This document shows positions 42,995-52,571 of a stretch of 64,000 nucleotides of DNA, one piece after another. The notes below the pieces were generated by a model, which was given only the letters and a program-made list of their open reading frames with translations, was not told where the DNA came from and did not search any database. Source of the stretch: Dactylorhiza incarnata (lineage: Eukaryota > Streptophyta > Magnoliopsida > Asparagales > Orchidaceae). The stretch covers positions 1,569,501-1,633,500 of the forward strand of contig JAWHQI010000148.1 in the NCBI GenBank assembly GCA_033032865.1. The letters run 5' to 3'. Each line of letters begins with the position of its first letter. The stretch's first letter is position 1. The position numbers were made by a program, and so were the translations under genes.

Positions 42995-43766
42995 CACCCC
43001 CCTTCTACTTCTAGGTCCTCACCTTCATTTCTCCCCTTGCCTTACCTTCCTCCCGGAGCCAGTTCTACCTCTTCCTATCACTCCTGCTAGATGGCATCCA
43101 ACCGCCCACCTGTCACGAGGAACGGCCGGGAGCAAAGCGCGGCCAACTTCTCAGGGTGCTCTTTCCCTGTGGGAAAGGTATCTAAGGAAGACCTCTTGGC
43201 CTTCAGGAGTTCCCACCTCCCTGAGGGGTGGTCATGCAGACGCCCGTCGGCGGGCGAGACCATCAACTCCTTTTATGATGACTAGCTTGCATTCCCTCTC
43301 CCTCACTTTGAGGCCGGGCTACGGTTGCCTTTGTGGCCCGAGGTGAAGGAGTTCCTGGACTACTTCGGCGTAGTCCCTGCCCAAGTCAACACGAATGCGA
43401 TCTCGATGTTGACGGCCTACGCGTGCTACCTGCGGGAGGAGAGGGTGGTGTTCGACCTGAGCGTGTTCCGTAAGGTCTTTAACTTCCGAGCAACCACCGA
43501 TAGGGTTTGCTTCCTGACCGGCACACACGTGAAGGTGTGTGAGACCTCCAACAAGGTCCACCACTGGAACGATTCATTTGTGTTTGTTAAGGGCGACCTG
43601 GGCGGCATCCCCTTCTCCCCCACACAGAGACCTGAGAAGGTCTGCAAAGCCCCCTCGCTACGCGGGGAGGCTGCCGAGTTGCACCGCTTCCTTGCGGGTG
43701 CGAGCTTTGAGGTCGAGCACCTCCAGAGGAATATTAATCGGCTCACTTACGTGAAGTCGGGGACAG

Positions 43767-43844
43767 GTACTGGGACCTCACTAACTCGCCTCTTTTTTGG
43801 TTCACTTCTACCTATGGCTGCTTACTCCATCCTAACTTGTGCAG
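43767..43844 (+). other. predicted intron 1 of I ORF-B
   Basis: Donor GTACTGGG after GTCGGGGACAG; acceptor CATCCTAACTTGTGCAG; 78 nt. Same relative position as intron 1 of T1 ORF-B. Confidence 0.55.
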
Positions 43845-44524
43845 GTGAGCGGTCCCTTCCTCGATACCTCCCCTTTGCGGGGGGAAGTTCTTCCTTCGCC
43901 CGTGGGCTCGTCGAGGAGGCTGCAGCTGCCTCTGCCTCGGCTCCGGAGGTGTCCGGGTCGAGGCAAAGGAAGGACAAGGAACAGGTGGTAGAGGAGGGTG
44001 TGCCCTCCTTCCCCCCGAAGGAACCGAGGATGCGGCGGGGAAAGGTCATTTGCTGAAGGGACTCCAGGGCGCCGACTGGGGAGAGGGGGGAACCGAGTGA
44101 CCCCAACGCGTTGGCCAATCACCCCAACTTTGAGATGGGGAGGAAGGCCACGGACCCTCTTGGCGATCCCATCATCCATTGGGATAAAACGATGAACCGG
44201 GTCTCCCTCACATCCCAGCGGCCTTCGTGGGTTGAGGGGGATGTCACTGATGACACGGCGTATAGCTTTACCTACGGCATCTACGGTCGGCAGGACGCTG
44301 CATCCTACAAGGGGATGTCTATGCGCGACCTTGCGCACGCGAGTTCCCAGGCCCAGCTTCGCGCGGCCGAGCTCTCCCATATGGCCGCCCGCCGAGGTCT
44401 CAGTCTCTCGAACAGGCGGATGCAGGCAGACGCGTCGAAGCTGGACGCAGAAGAGAAGGCCATCAACCTCACGGCTCGCTTGGCCACCGCTGAGAAACTC
44501 CTGGAGGAATCATCCGGAGGCTTG

Positions 44525-44611
44525 GTTCGTGCCTACTTTGGTGATTTTTCCTTCTCTTCTCAATTCCTTGCTATTCATAGGTTTTAATTCATTTGCTTTG
44601 TTGACCTGCAG
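44525..44611 (+). other. predicted intron 2 of I ORF-B
   Basis: Donor GTTCGT (weak) after GGAGGCTTG; acceptor TTTGTTGACCTGCAG; 87 nt. Splicing joins two coiled-coil exons in frame. Confidence 0.55.
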
Positions 44612-44968
44612 GGACCCGGTGCCGCCGACTCGCTCAGGAGACGATGCGAGGAGTCGGACCGGGAGGTGCATGACCTGAGGGCTCAGCTTGCTGAAACCCA
44701 TAGGCAGCTAAAGGGGAGGGGAGGAGAAGGAAGTGTACCTTCAAAGGCAGCGATGCCGGCCCCACCCCGACCTACCGAAGTCGAGCGCGCTCGGGGGAAG
44801 ATCATGGCGTCAACGGCCCGAGCCATGGTGAGTCGCCTTCATGACGTGGATGCCCTCCGAGATAATTGGAGGGGGGTCTCCGCCAGCGACATCCTGCCTG
44901 AGTTCTTTCCTTCACCTGGGCGATCCGACTCGCCCCCTAGCAGCGGCGGCTACTCTCCCTGGTCGTGA

Positions 44969-45279
44969 GGATGGCCAGTGACTTCTCCTTTTCTCCTGCT
45001 CTTCATAGGAGCTATGTACTTTTTTTTGTGTTTGCTTTTCCCTTTAACCCTGCATGTACTAGTAAGGGTGAAGCAATAACTCATGCAATATATGTTATCA
45101 ATGAATCAATTATCATTGTAATGAATTTCTTAGCTTACTCTCCCCCTTTACTGCTTGAGGATTTGATACCCTACTTGAACCGACCACCGAGTGGTTAATT
45201 GACCCGATGAGCCTCCCATCTGCCGACGTGACTGAGCCTGGAGAGTGGTTTCTTTAGTCAGGGATCTTAACGATTGGAG
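44969..45279 (+). other. 3' region of I ORF-B
   Basis: AT-richer sequence holds no ORF of note and probably serves as the ORF-B 3' UTR. It leads into the tandem repeat. Confidence 0.4.
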
Positions 45280-46030
45280 GCGGAAGTACCCGCCTGCATC
45301 CTGGGTGCTTACCTTCACCTGGAGGCAGGGGAACTCAACGCCCTCCCAACCTGACTGGAGGTGGAAGTACCCATCCGCGTCCTAGGTGCTTAGCTCACCT
45401 GGAGGCAGAGGAACTCAACGCCTTCCCAGTCCAACTGGAGGTGGAAGTACCCATCCACGTCCTAGGTGTTTACCTCACCTGGAGGCAGAGGAACTCAACG
45501 CCTTCCCAGTCCACTTACCGATTGGAGGCGGAAGTACCCATCCGCGTCCTAGGTGTTTACCTTCACCTGGAGGCAGAGGAACTCAACGCCTTCCCAATCT
45601 GACTGGAGGTGGAAGTACCCATCCGCGTCCTAGGTGCTTAGCTCACCTGGAGGCAGAGGAACTCAACGCCTTCCCAGTCCGACTGGAGGTGGAAGTACCC
45701 ATCCACGTCCTAGGTGTTTACCTCACCTGGAGGCAGAGGAACTCAACGCCTTCTCAGTCCCCTTACCGATTGGAGGCGGAAGTACCCATCCGCGTCCTAG
45801 GTGTTTACCTTCACCTGGAGGCAGAGGAACTCAACGCCTTCCCAATCTGACTGGAGGTGGAAGTACCCATCCGCATCCTAGGTGCTTACCTCACCTGGAG
45901 GCAGAGGAACTCAACGCCTTCCCAGTCCCCTTACCGATTGGAGGCGGAAGTACCCATCCGCGTCCTAGGTGTTTACCTTCACCTGGAGGCAGAGGAACTC
46001 AACGCCTTCCCAATCCAATTACCGAGCAGC
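45280..46030. repeat. higher-order tandem repeat, 80+80+88 bp
   Basis: GAACTCAACG recurs at 45331, 45411, 45491, 45579, 45659, 45739, 45827, 45907 and 45995, with spacings 80, 80, 88, 80, 80, 88, 80, 88. The first two full blocks make a 248-bp higher-order unit. The 88-bp variant has an extra TTACCGAT. Monomer core: GGAAGTACCCATCCGCGTCC then TAGGTG..TTACCT. Copies are highly similar. It occupies the position of the hypervariable 3' UTR repeats known in Tat elements. Confidence 0.92.
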
Positions 46031-46269
46031 GGGTCGACCCGACGAGCCCCCCATCTACCGGCAGGACTTAGCCCGGCGGAGGGTCTCCAGCCAGGGATCT
46101 TGAACCGGGATATTTTTTCAGAACCCATTTCCCATTCATAGCTTTATCTATTACAACTTACCTACGTTACGCCCCTCTGGGCATCTCGTTACACCTCGCC
46201 CCTTTTCTGGGCCCTTCCCTACACCTCGCCCCTATCTGGGCACTTTGTTACATCTCGCTCATCCCGAGC

Positions 46270-47019
46270 TCACTCGGCTGCATGCTCCTTGGCCATCTCC
46301 GCCATTGCTTCCTCCACTTCTTCAGCTTCTCGCATCCATCCGATCGTGTTGACCGCCGTAACATAACACTGGCGCGCCTCCCGGGGATCTCCCCTGACTC
46401 TCACCTGGACCTCTCCGGAGTTGTATTTTAGGCATTGACGGTAGGAGGACGGTACGCACTTGTACGCGCTGATGAGGGGACGCCCGAAGATGGCGTTGTA
46501 ACTGCTTGGCGCATCCACGATGACGAACCGACAGTTCTTTGAAGTTCCCCCCAGGGTGACGAGGAGTTCGACTCCTCCCTCCACCTCCTTCCTCTCCCCG
46601 GAGAATCCGAAAAGCGGCCCGTCCGACGCCAGCACTCGCCTTGCTTCAACCTTCATCCCTTCAAAGGCCTTCTTGAAGACCACGTTCACCGAGCTCCCGT
46701 TGTCGACTAGGATCCGGGAGACGGTGAAGTTCTCGATCGCCGCCTTGATGACCAGCGCGTCGCAGAAGGGGTCCTCATGGGCCGGCAGGTCTTGGGTTGA
46801 GAAGGTGATCTTCTCGCTCGAAGGTGGGGATCGGGAGGTCGAAGCGATGCTCCGACGGTATACGGCGTGGAGGCTCCCCTTTCGGGTGGCCTCTTTGCCC
46901 GCTCCCCTGTGGATGACCCCGATCCCTCCCAGGGCCCCTACATCGACCATCTCTTCACATGGATCATCCTCCTCCTTGTTCTTCCCCTTCTCCCCTGCCC
47001 GCGGTCCTTCCAGGCACAA
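46270..47019 (-). CDS. I protease
   Basis: The open frame continues directly from gag after a single TAG (AAG TAG TTG, near 47020). Motifs are SRILVDNGSSVNVVFKKAFE (active-site D in DNGSS) and SYNAIFGRPLISAYKCVPSS, the Tat-lineage aspartic protease. It ends EAMAEMAKEHAAE with a stop where RT should begin; nothing of RT follows. It would process Gag after readthrough of the TAG or by another route. About 249 codons, intact. Confidence 0.8.
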   Translation of the reverse strand: MCLEGPRAGEKGKNKEEDDPCEEMVDVGALGGIGVIHRGAGKEATRKGSLHAVYRRSIASTSRSPPSSEKITFSTQDLPAHEDPFCDALVIKAAIENFTVSRILVDNGSSVNVVFKKAFEGMKVEARRVLASDGPLFGFSGERKEVEGGVELLVTLGGTSKNCRFVIVDAPSSYNAIFGRPLISAYKCVPSSYRQCLKYNSGEVQVRVRGDPREARQCYVTAVNTIGWMREAEEVEEAMAEMAKEHAAE

Positions 47020-48408
47020 CTACTTCCCCCCTGCTGGGGCTCTTCCTCCTTCTCTCATCTCGAAGAATTCTGGGCAAGCCGCGGTCGCGTGACCTTCCTG
47101 CTGGTGGAAGTCACAATACAGCAGCGCCAGCTCTCGCCCCCCCCCCCCCCCCCCCCGCTTCTCCCAACGCTCCCTCTTCTTCCCTCCTTTCTTCCGGCCG
47201 ATGGCCATGGCTTGCAGGGGCTGGACTTGCAGCGGCCCCGAGTTTTGTTGCCACCCTGCCGGGTGGAACCGCCCGTGCCTCCCCTGATAACCTCCTCCTC
47301 CCTGGAAGTGGCCCCTTCCTTGGCCCTGAGGGGGACCGACCTGTGACCTCCAAGCTGGTCGGGCGGCTGTCGGTTGCGACCTCCAGCCTTGCTCCTGCCC
47401 AACGGGGGGTCCCTGTTGTCCCTGACTCCTCACTTCCTCCTTCTTTCTTCCTCCACGCTCTCTCCTCTCCTCCTCCGCTACCTCGGCTAACCTAGCCACG
47501 AACTCCTGATTGGTAGCCTCACACTCGATCTCCCGATCAGCGCGCTTCATCAGCTCTTCGAAAGACAAGGGAGGGTCCCGAGTCAGACTCATCCTGAACA
47601 GCCCCTGCTGCAGCCCAAGGGTGAAGGCTAGCTGCAGGGTGTGCCCGGGCACCTCGACAACGAGGAGGACCTCCCCCTGGAACCTATCCATGTAGTCGGC
47701 CAGCGTCTCCTCTGGCTTCTGCCTGACTGCAAACAGGGCCTCTACCCCCTTCCTCCTCTTCTTCGAGGTAGAGAACCTTAGCAAGAAACTTCGCCGCAAA
47801 TCTTCGAAACGGTAGATGGTCCCTACCGGGAGCTGGTGGAACCAATCTCTCGCCTTTCCCTGGAATGTGACGGCGAAGAGCCTACGCTTGAACGCATCCG
47901 ACATCTGCCTGATCGAGGACATGTCCTCGAACCACTGAAGATGCTGGAGAGGATCGCTATCCCACTCGTAGTAGGACATGGCAGGATCGCGAAACCCATC
48001 CGGAACGGGGGCGGACATGACCAGCTCGCAGAAAGGGCTTCTCCATTCTTCTTGGTTGGGGGGAGGCATTCCCATCACCTCCCCGCCGGGGCAGCTGGTC
48101 TGGGGCGAGCTGTTGAAGAGCACTCGCGCCTGGAGGCTCAAACCCTCCTCCGAGGCTGGCTCCTTCCCTTGCTGACTGCTTCTTCCTACTTCCATCAGGG
48201 GCAGTGAGGGGATCCTAGGTGCAGGTGGTGTTGAGCACTCGCCGCGAGCGGAGGGTGCGGCCTGCATGAACTCCAGGATCCTCTTGCTGAATTCGTCGAA
48301 GTCGCTCTTCTTCATGTACTCGCAAGGCGGAGGCGGGTCTCCCAACTCGTCGCTTCCAGCCATGAGACTTGGCTCAGGGTTTTCCGAACTAGTCGCTTCC
48401 ACGCTCAC
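47020..48408 (-). CDS. I gag, intact
   Basis: 462 codons from the minus ATG at 48408, 10 nt inside the 5' LTR. An N-terminal segment (KKSDFDEFSKRILEFMQAAP) precedes the gag core: PVPDGFRDPAMSYYEWDSDP, LQHLQWFEDMSSIRQMSDAF, FQGKARDWFHQLPVGTIYRF and ADYMDRFQGEVLLVVEVPGH. A Gly/Gln/Arg-rich region follows, then a zinc knuckle CDFHQQEGHATAAC of the C-x2-H form typical of Tat gags. A 20-nt poly(C) on the plus strand (47137-47156) encodes a Gly run. It forms the particle and packages RNA. No disabling mutation is seen. Confidence 0.88.
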   Translation of the reverse strand: MSVEATSSENPEPSLMAGSDELGDPPPPCEYMKKSDFDEFSKRILEFMQAAPSARGECSTPPAPRIPSLPLMEVGRSSQQGKEPASEEGLSLQARVLFNSSPQTSCPGGEVMGMPPPNQEEWRSPFCELVMSAPVPDGFRDPAMSYYEWDSDPLQHLQWFEDMSSIRQMSDAFKRRLFAVTFQGKARDWFHQLPVGTIYRFEDLRRSFLLRFSTSKKRRKGVEALFAVRQKPEETLADYMDRFQGEVLLVVEVPGHTLQLAFTLGLQQGLFRMSLTRDPPLSFEELMKRADREIECEATNQEFVARLAEVAEEERRERGGRKKEEVRSQGQQGPPVGQEQGWRSQPTAARPAWRSQVGPPQGQGRGHFQGGGGYQGRHGRFHPAGWQQNSGPLQVQPLQAMAIGRKKGGKKRERWEKRGGGGGGRELALLYCDFHQQEGHATAACPEFFEMREGGRAPAGGK

Positions 48409-48418
48409 CGCACCAAAA

Positions 48419-49395
48419 TGTTGAAATCAGTTACCCGGTTTCAGCGTTCGAAAGGGGGTTGCGACTAACCCTTACTTGACCTAAGCCTAGACCCTTGACC
48501 GGTTACTAGGAACTAGGGGACTTGACCTTGATGACAACCGGAGTCTAGAGACAGACCCCTTAAGCTTCAGCGTGGAGGTCCCACCGCACACCCGGAAGCC
48601 CACTCGGAACTTCCCCTCCCAAGCCAATGCTGAGTATGGGCACCTTGGAGGGCACTAAGAACCACCTCACTGTCAGCTGAAGGATGACAAGGGAGGGGGG
48701 TGCTCGCTCACATGACACACGCAAGGGGGGGGGGGGGGTAGTGACCAACCCTTCCCAAGGTGCTCATGGGGGTCTATTTATAGATTTCCCAAAATTGGGC
48801 TGCGGATAGCAGAAATTTCTCTATCCGCAGCTCGATCATGACCCTGAATGATCAACGCGGGGGGGGCGAGTGGGGCTCGAGGCGTCCACTCCCCCCCTCA
48901 CGGGAGGTCCTACCTTCCTCCCCAAGGATGCCAGGCGAGTGGGAGGGTCCCTCCCACTCGCCCAAAGGGGGCGGCGAGTGGGAGAGCCTCTCCCACTCGC
49001 CCCCAAGGGGGGCCGGCGAGTGGGAGTGCCTCTCCCACTCGCCGGCGAGTGGGAGGCCCCCTCCCATTCACCCGGGTGAGTGGGAGAGCTCCTCCCACTT
49101 CCCCCACAAAGGGCCGACGAGTGGGAGGGCCCCTCCCACTCGCCCAAAGGTGGTTGGCGAGTGGGAGGGTCCCTCCCACTCGCCCAAAGAGTGTCGGGCG
49201 AGTGGGAGGGTTCCTCCCACTCGCCCGAAGGGAGTCGGGGGAGCGGATGCTCCCCCCGCTTCTCCCGCTGCCTCTTTTTGCCTTGATCGGTTTCGACCGT
49301 TTCCGCGCGGTCGTTTTGCTCGTTTCGGCCACCTTCACTGTCTCGGCCTCATCCGGGTCGGGTCACACCGACTCGGAAGATATGAGGGTTGTACA
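48419..49395 (-). repeat. 5' LTR of I
   Basis: 977 bp, ends TGTTGAAATCAG...GGGTTGTACA. Minus-strand TATAAATA at 48775-48782; 14-G run at 48725-48738; palindrome array 48934-49226. The inner flank on the minus strand reads TTTTGGTGCGGTGAG, the probable primer-binding site (not tRNA-iMet). Confidence 0.95.
48934..49226. repeat. palindrome array in the U3 of the I 5' LTR
   Basis: Same array as 40816-41109, with only a few single-base changes. Confidence 0.9.
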
Positions 49396-49400
49396 CCGCG

Positions 49401-49605
49401 GGTGCTAACCGCCCGGTTACAACAAGATAGCTGACCCCAGATGGTTGAAGAACCAAAGCCATCTGCCATTGGCAAGTCGCCAGTCCAATGCGGGAAGACA
49501 ACCTGCGCGGTCTCTTTAACAGGCCGCCCGACCTCCGCGGTTTGCCAGACCGCCCGGTCTGATGCCCAGACCGCCCAACCTCCACTTACACTTCAAAATT
49601 CAACA
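49401..49605 (-). repeat. 5' LTR of H, part 2
   Basis: Continues the LTR interrupted at 40265. It reads GGTGCTAACCGCCCGGTTAC and ends AATTCAACA at 49605. Confidence 0.9.
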
Positions 49606-50307
49606 CCTCATGCATACAGCGCTGCCTCCCCCACCCTCTCCCTTCCGCCAGCCCACCAAGCACTCTAACAGCCACCGCCACCTTCCCCTTTCCTCCTCCC
49701 TTCAGTCTGACGCCCAGATCTGTCAAGATCTGCCCACGATCAGTTTTTCCTGGCTGTTTTTTCTGCGATTACAGCAAACCCCAACCCCGATCTCACCCCT
49801 CCAAACCTGCTGCCACCCAAGAGCCTCCTGGAGGACCCGCCAGCCTTCTACTGTCGCTGCTACAGCCCAGATCCCATCCCAAACCTCCAGATCCAGTCGT
49901 TGTCCCATTGTTTCAGCCACCGGTTCCACCTCGGATCGCCGTACACGCATCTCCGGCTACGGATTCTTCAATGTCATGGTCAGCCCACTATTTGGTGAGA
50001 TTTGTACTGGATTGTTATTGTCAGCATTTTTATATTGAATTAGATCACTATATTAGTTTGGATATCTTGTATTGTGGTGGTCTGTTAGATAATTATCGTG
50101 ATCTGCAGGATTTATTCGCCGCGCGGGCGTGCTTTGGCCTTCCACGCGGAGGAAAGCCTAAGTTTGCTTTGCCCTAGTAAATTATTTTGCCTTACTGTAA
50201 ATTAACTGCGTTAGATGTCATTGTTTATTATTCAATTGTGATTTAACCCGTCGGGCTTTGCATAGCATGCAGGGTTAGGTCGCCGCCTATAGATTCGTCC
50301 TGCGTCA
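49606..50307 (+). repeat. 3' LTR of G, part 2
   Basis: Aligns with the second half of the G 5' LTR (GGTTCCACCTCGGATCG, CCTCTAC-like segments, TTAACCCGTCGGGCTTTGC) and ends TCCTGCGTCA before TSD CTAAT. Confidence 0.9.
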
Positions 50308-51770
50308 CTAATGAAAGTCATCAAAAAGTTACAAAAAGGTTGTGAAGCAATGCTAGTAATGATCAGAGGGGATAGAGACAAGTAAAATGAAGTGAATATT
50401 ACACCAGTTATTTGTAAGTTCCCATAGGTACTTCCATAAGAGATAACAAGTATACCTCCAAATCGGGAACTTTTTATGGGCTTGATGAATAGAGTATTTA
50501 AGGAATACCTGAATAAGTTAATAATTGTGTTTATAGATGATATTCTCATCTACTCCAAGGGCAGGAAGAGCATGTCAAAGATTTGAGGAATGTATTACAA
50601 ACATCCATCAATTGCATGAAAATTTTTCAAAATGCAAGTTTTGGTTGTAAGAAGTCACCCTTTAGGGAACAAGTTATTAATAGAGATGGAACAATTGTAA
50701 ATCCTCATAAGATTGAAGCAATTATGAATTAGTTGAGACCGACCACTACTACCAAAGTACTCATTTTCCCTAGTTGGCTAGCTATTATAGAAAATTTGTC
50801 AAATATATTTCGAAAATTGCTCTACATTAACAAAATTGACAAGAACTTTACATATAAGTGGGATGACAAGCGCCAAGATGCCTTCGAAGAATTGAAAGAG
50901 GAAAAATGCGCCAGTTTTGATAATGACATCATGAACTGAAGGATTTCAAATATGCATTGTCGCGTCATTGAAGGGTATTGGATGTGTATTAATGCATAAT
51001 GGAAAAATAATCACTCAAGATTTGGAATAAGTCATCGTAATGTTAGCAAAAATATGGCGACATTACTTATATGGAATGAAGTGTGAAATATTTATAGATT
51101 ATTAAAGCTTAAAATATATTTCTCACACACAAAATTAACCTCAGACAAAGAAGATGACTGGATTTTATTAAAGATTATAAATTGGATACTTAATACCATC
51201 TACGTAACAAGTATAGTAGTTGATGCACTAAGCAAAAAGAATACGGTTTCAACCCAGTGGATGTTAACACTGCAAAAAGAGTTACAAAGAGAATTAGAAC
51301 AATTAGAAGTCTCTCTGATTTCCTTTACCAGGGACATGGGGTTCAAATCTATCAAATGCAAATCCAACATGCGACCAGAGAAAAATTAAGAAAGCGATCA
51401 GACAAAATCTGGTTATTAATGAATTGAAGGAGAAAGTGAGGAATGGTTAGACGAAGGCTTTTCTGCTAAAAGGTGATATGCCTTTAATTAATGGTAGAAT
51501 CTATGTCCTTGATGTGCATAATCTCTGGACAAAAATATTATATGAAGCCCATAATACAAGTTACTCAATTCATCTGGGAAAGACGAAGATGTACCAAAAT
51601 TTAAAGAAAGATGGCCTAGCACTAAAAAGCTTAGCCCTGAAACTAGAAATTTAAAGAAATTTTATAGTGCATGTCAAGAAATGGTCAAAGGCCTAGAAGC
51701 CCCATCATACTACGTAAGGGGACCATATGAAAAAACAAAGTTAACAAACTCTTGACATTGCTAGAAAAAT
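50308..51770 (+). pseudogene. J gypsy relic: RT, RNase H and integrase start
   Basis: After the duplicated segment (50308-50400), RT is seen as [20 protein letters not shown] and IDDILIYSK (motif C). Then come KIEAIMN, KLTRTLHIS-type remnants and FTYKWDDKRQDAFEELKEEK (RT/RNase H junction). RNase H ends with VVDALSKKNT near 51220. The integrase N-terminus is suggested by YEAHNTSYSIHLGKTKMYQN near 51545. Stops are everywhere. This is an old insertion that hosted G. Confidence 0.7.
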
Positions 51771-52571
51771 AAAACGTGAAAAGATGAAATTAAATCTTAT
51801 TTTAAAAATAAAAGCATGATGGTACATAGGTTAAATAGGAACACGCACTGAAATTGTGACATGTTCATTGTTGCAGAATTGTGCATGATTTACTCTGCAG
51901 CATTTTCATGATGGTAATTTTTTAGTAGAACTCAAAGTGTTGTGATTATTAATCATTTTATTGTTCTATTTACAAGTTCTTATCTAATGGTTAATGAATA
52001 GTTTTACGCATAGCATATTGTTATTAAGCCTTGCATGCACGTAAGCATTTAAAGGAGTGGAAATTCACTAAGCTGGTATGACCTAGAGGATATTATCCAA
52101 CTATTTTAGAAAACAAAAGAAGAGGCCACCAGTAGGATGTCAGAGGAAGGTAAGAAAGAACTTTGTGAAAAAAAATAGAAGTCATGGATAATTGTGTATG
52201 CAATCCCCAAGGTGATAAAAGAACACAAAAAACACTGCAAGGGGAGGAATGTTGCTATGGGAGTTAGATTTTAGGATAGAAAAGTATGTTTTATATGTAA
52301 TTACCTTTGCTTACAGTTTCATAGCCTCAATGGTTATGTACACGTACCTATTTTTGATGGTGTGACAAGTTTGTGTGCAGTCACTGCAGTGAGGTCGATC
52401 AGATGAAAAGAATAAATATTGTACTATGAAAATGCTTTTGTGAGAAAGTCTTTTGAATGTTAATACTTTAAAATATGCTATGAATGAACGACTGTTGCAT
52501 ATCTTTGTTATACGCTGATGCATTGCAATGTATAACTCTGGATCATTTACTTTCTTCGTTGCCATATATAA
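51771..52571. other. unassigned AT-rich sequence
   Basis: No recognisable gene. An 84-codon minus frame (52311-52565) lies 3' of the reticulon-like exon on the same strand, but it does not resemble the next reticulon exon. Confidence 0.4.

Larger units (their letters stand above)
43091..44968 (+). pseudogene. I antisense ORF-B: gypsy-type transposase-like protein
   Basis: ATG 43091 (MASNRPPVTRNGREQSAANF). One in-frame TAG (~43284) interrupts before the core GLRLPLWPEVKEFLDYFGVV, PAQVNTNAISMLTAYACYLR, FRATTDRVCFLTGTHVKVCE and WNDSFVFVKGDLGGIPFSP. After intron 1 there is a basic segment (EPRMRRGK), then, in a shifted frame, FEMGRKATDPLGDPIIHWDK and a long helical part (SQAQLRAAELSHMAARRG, EEKAINLTARLATAEKLLEE) running across intron 2 into a coiled coil (REVHDLRAQLAETHRQLK). 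The C-terminus is SDSPPSSGGYSPWS. It aligns with T1 ORF-B and the plant Transposase_28-type family (recalled). The role is unknown. Confidence 0.65.
40266..49395 (-). mobile_element. Ty3/gypsy Tat-like element I (gag-protease only) with antisense gene pair
   Basis: LTRs lie at 40266-41277 and 48419-49395. TSD CCGCG is at 40261-40265 and 49396-49400. Minus strand: LTR, gag, protease. Then comes a higher-order tandem repeat, and on the plus strand ORF-B and ORF-A, reading inward from the 3' LTR. There is no RT, RNase H or integrase. LTRs are near-identical apart from a poly(G) tract and scattered changes, and gag and protease frames are open, so it is the youngest of the nest and depends on an autonomous partner. 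Confidence 0.92.
33961..49605 (-). mobile_element. Ty1/copia element H, nested in the G LTR and split by I
   Basis: LTRs lie at 33961-35136 and 39298-40265 plus 49401-49605. The ends are TGTTAAAATT...AATTCAACA. Flanks are CCCCA (33956-33960) and CCTCA (49606-49610), a TSD with one change. Minus-strand order is gag, protease, integrase, RT, RNase H in one polyprotein. It has only two in-frame stops and one frameshift, so it is relatively young. Confidence 0.88.
29398..50307 (+). mobile_element. Ty3/gypsy element G (non-autonomous), interrupted by H and I
   Basis: The 5' LTR is 29398-30597. The 3' LTR is 33426-33960 plus 49606-50307, interrupted by H. TSD CTAAT lies at 29393-29397 and 50308-50312. 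The internal 2.8 kb hold gag, a PP-module frame and an integrase C-terminus, with no RT or RNase H. F shares this reduced layout. Confidence 0.9.

Noticed and set aside
45386..46071. Frames of ~150 codons in the higher-order repeat of I
   Set aside because: The same peptide words recur in different frames because the units are 80 and 88 bp; not a protein.
52311..52565. Next exon of the reticulon-like gene
   Set aside because: Right strand and order, but the translation (MATKKVNDPELYIAMHQRIT) does not match the reticulon C-terminus and has no clear splice sites.
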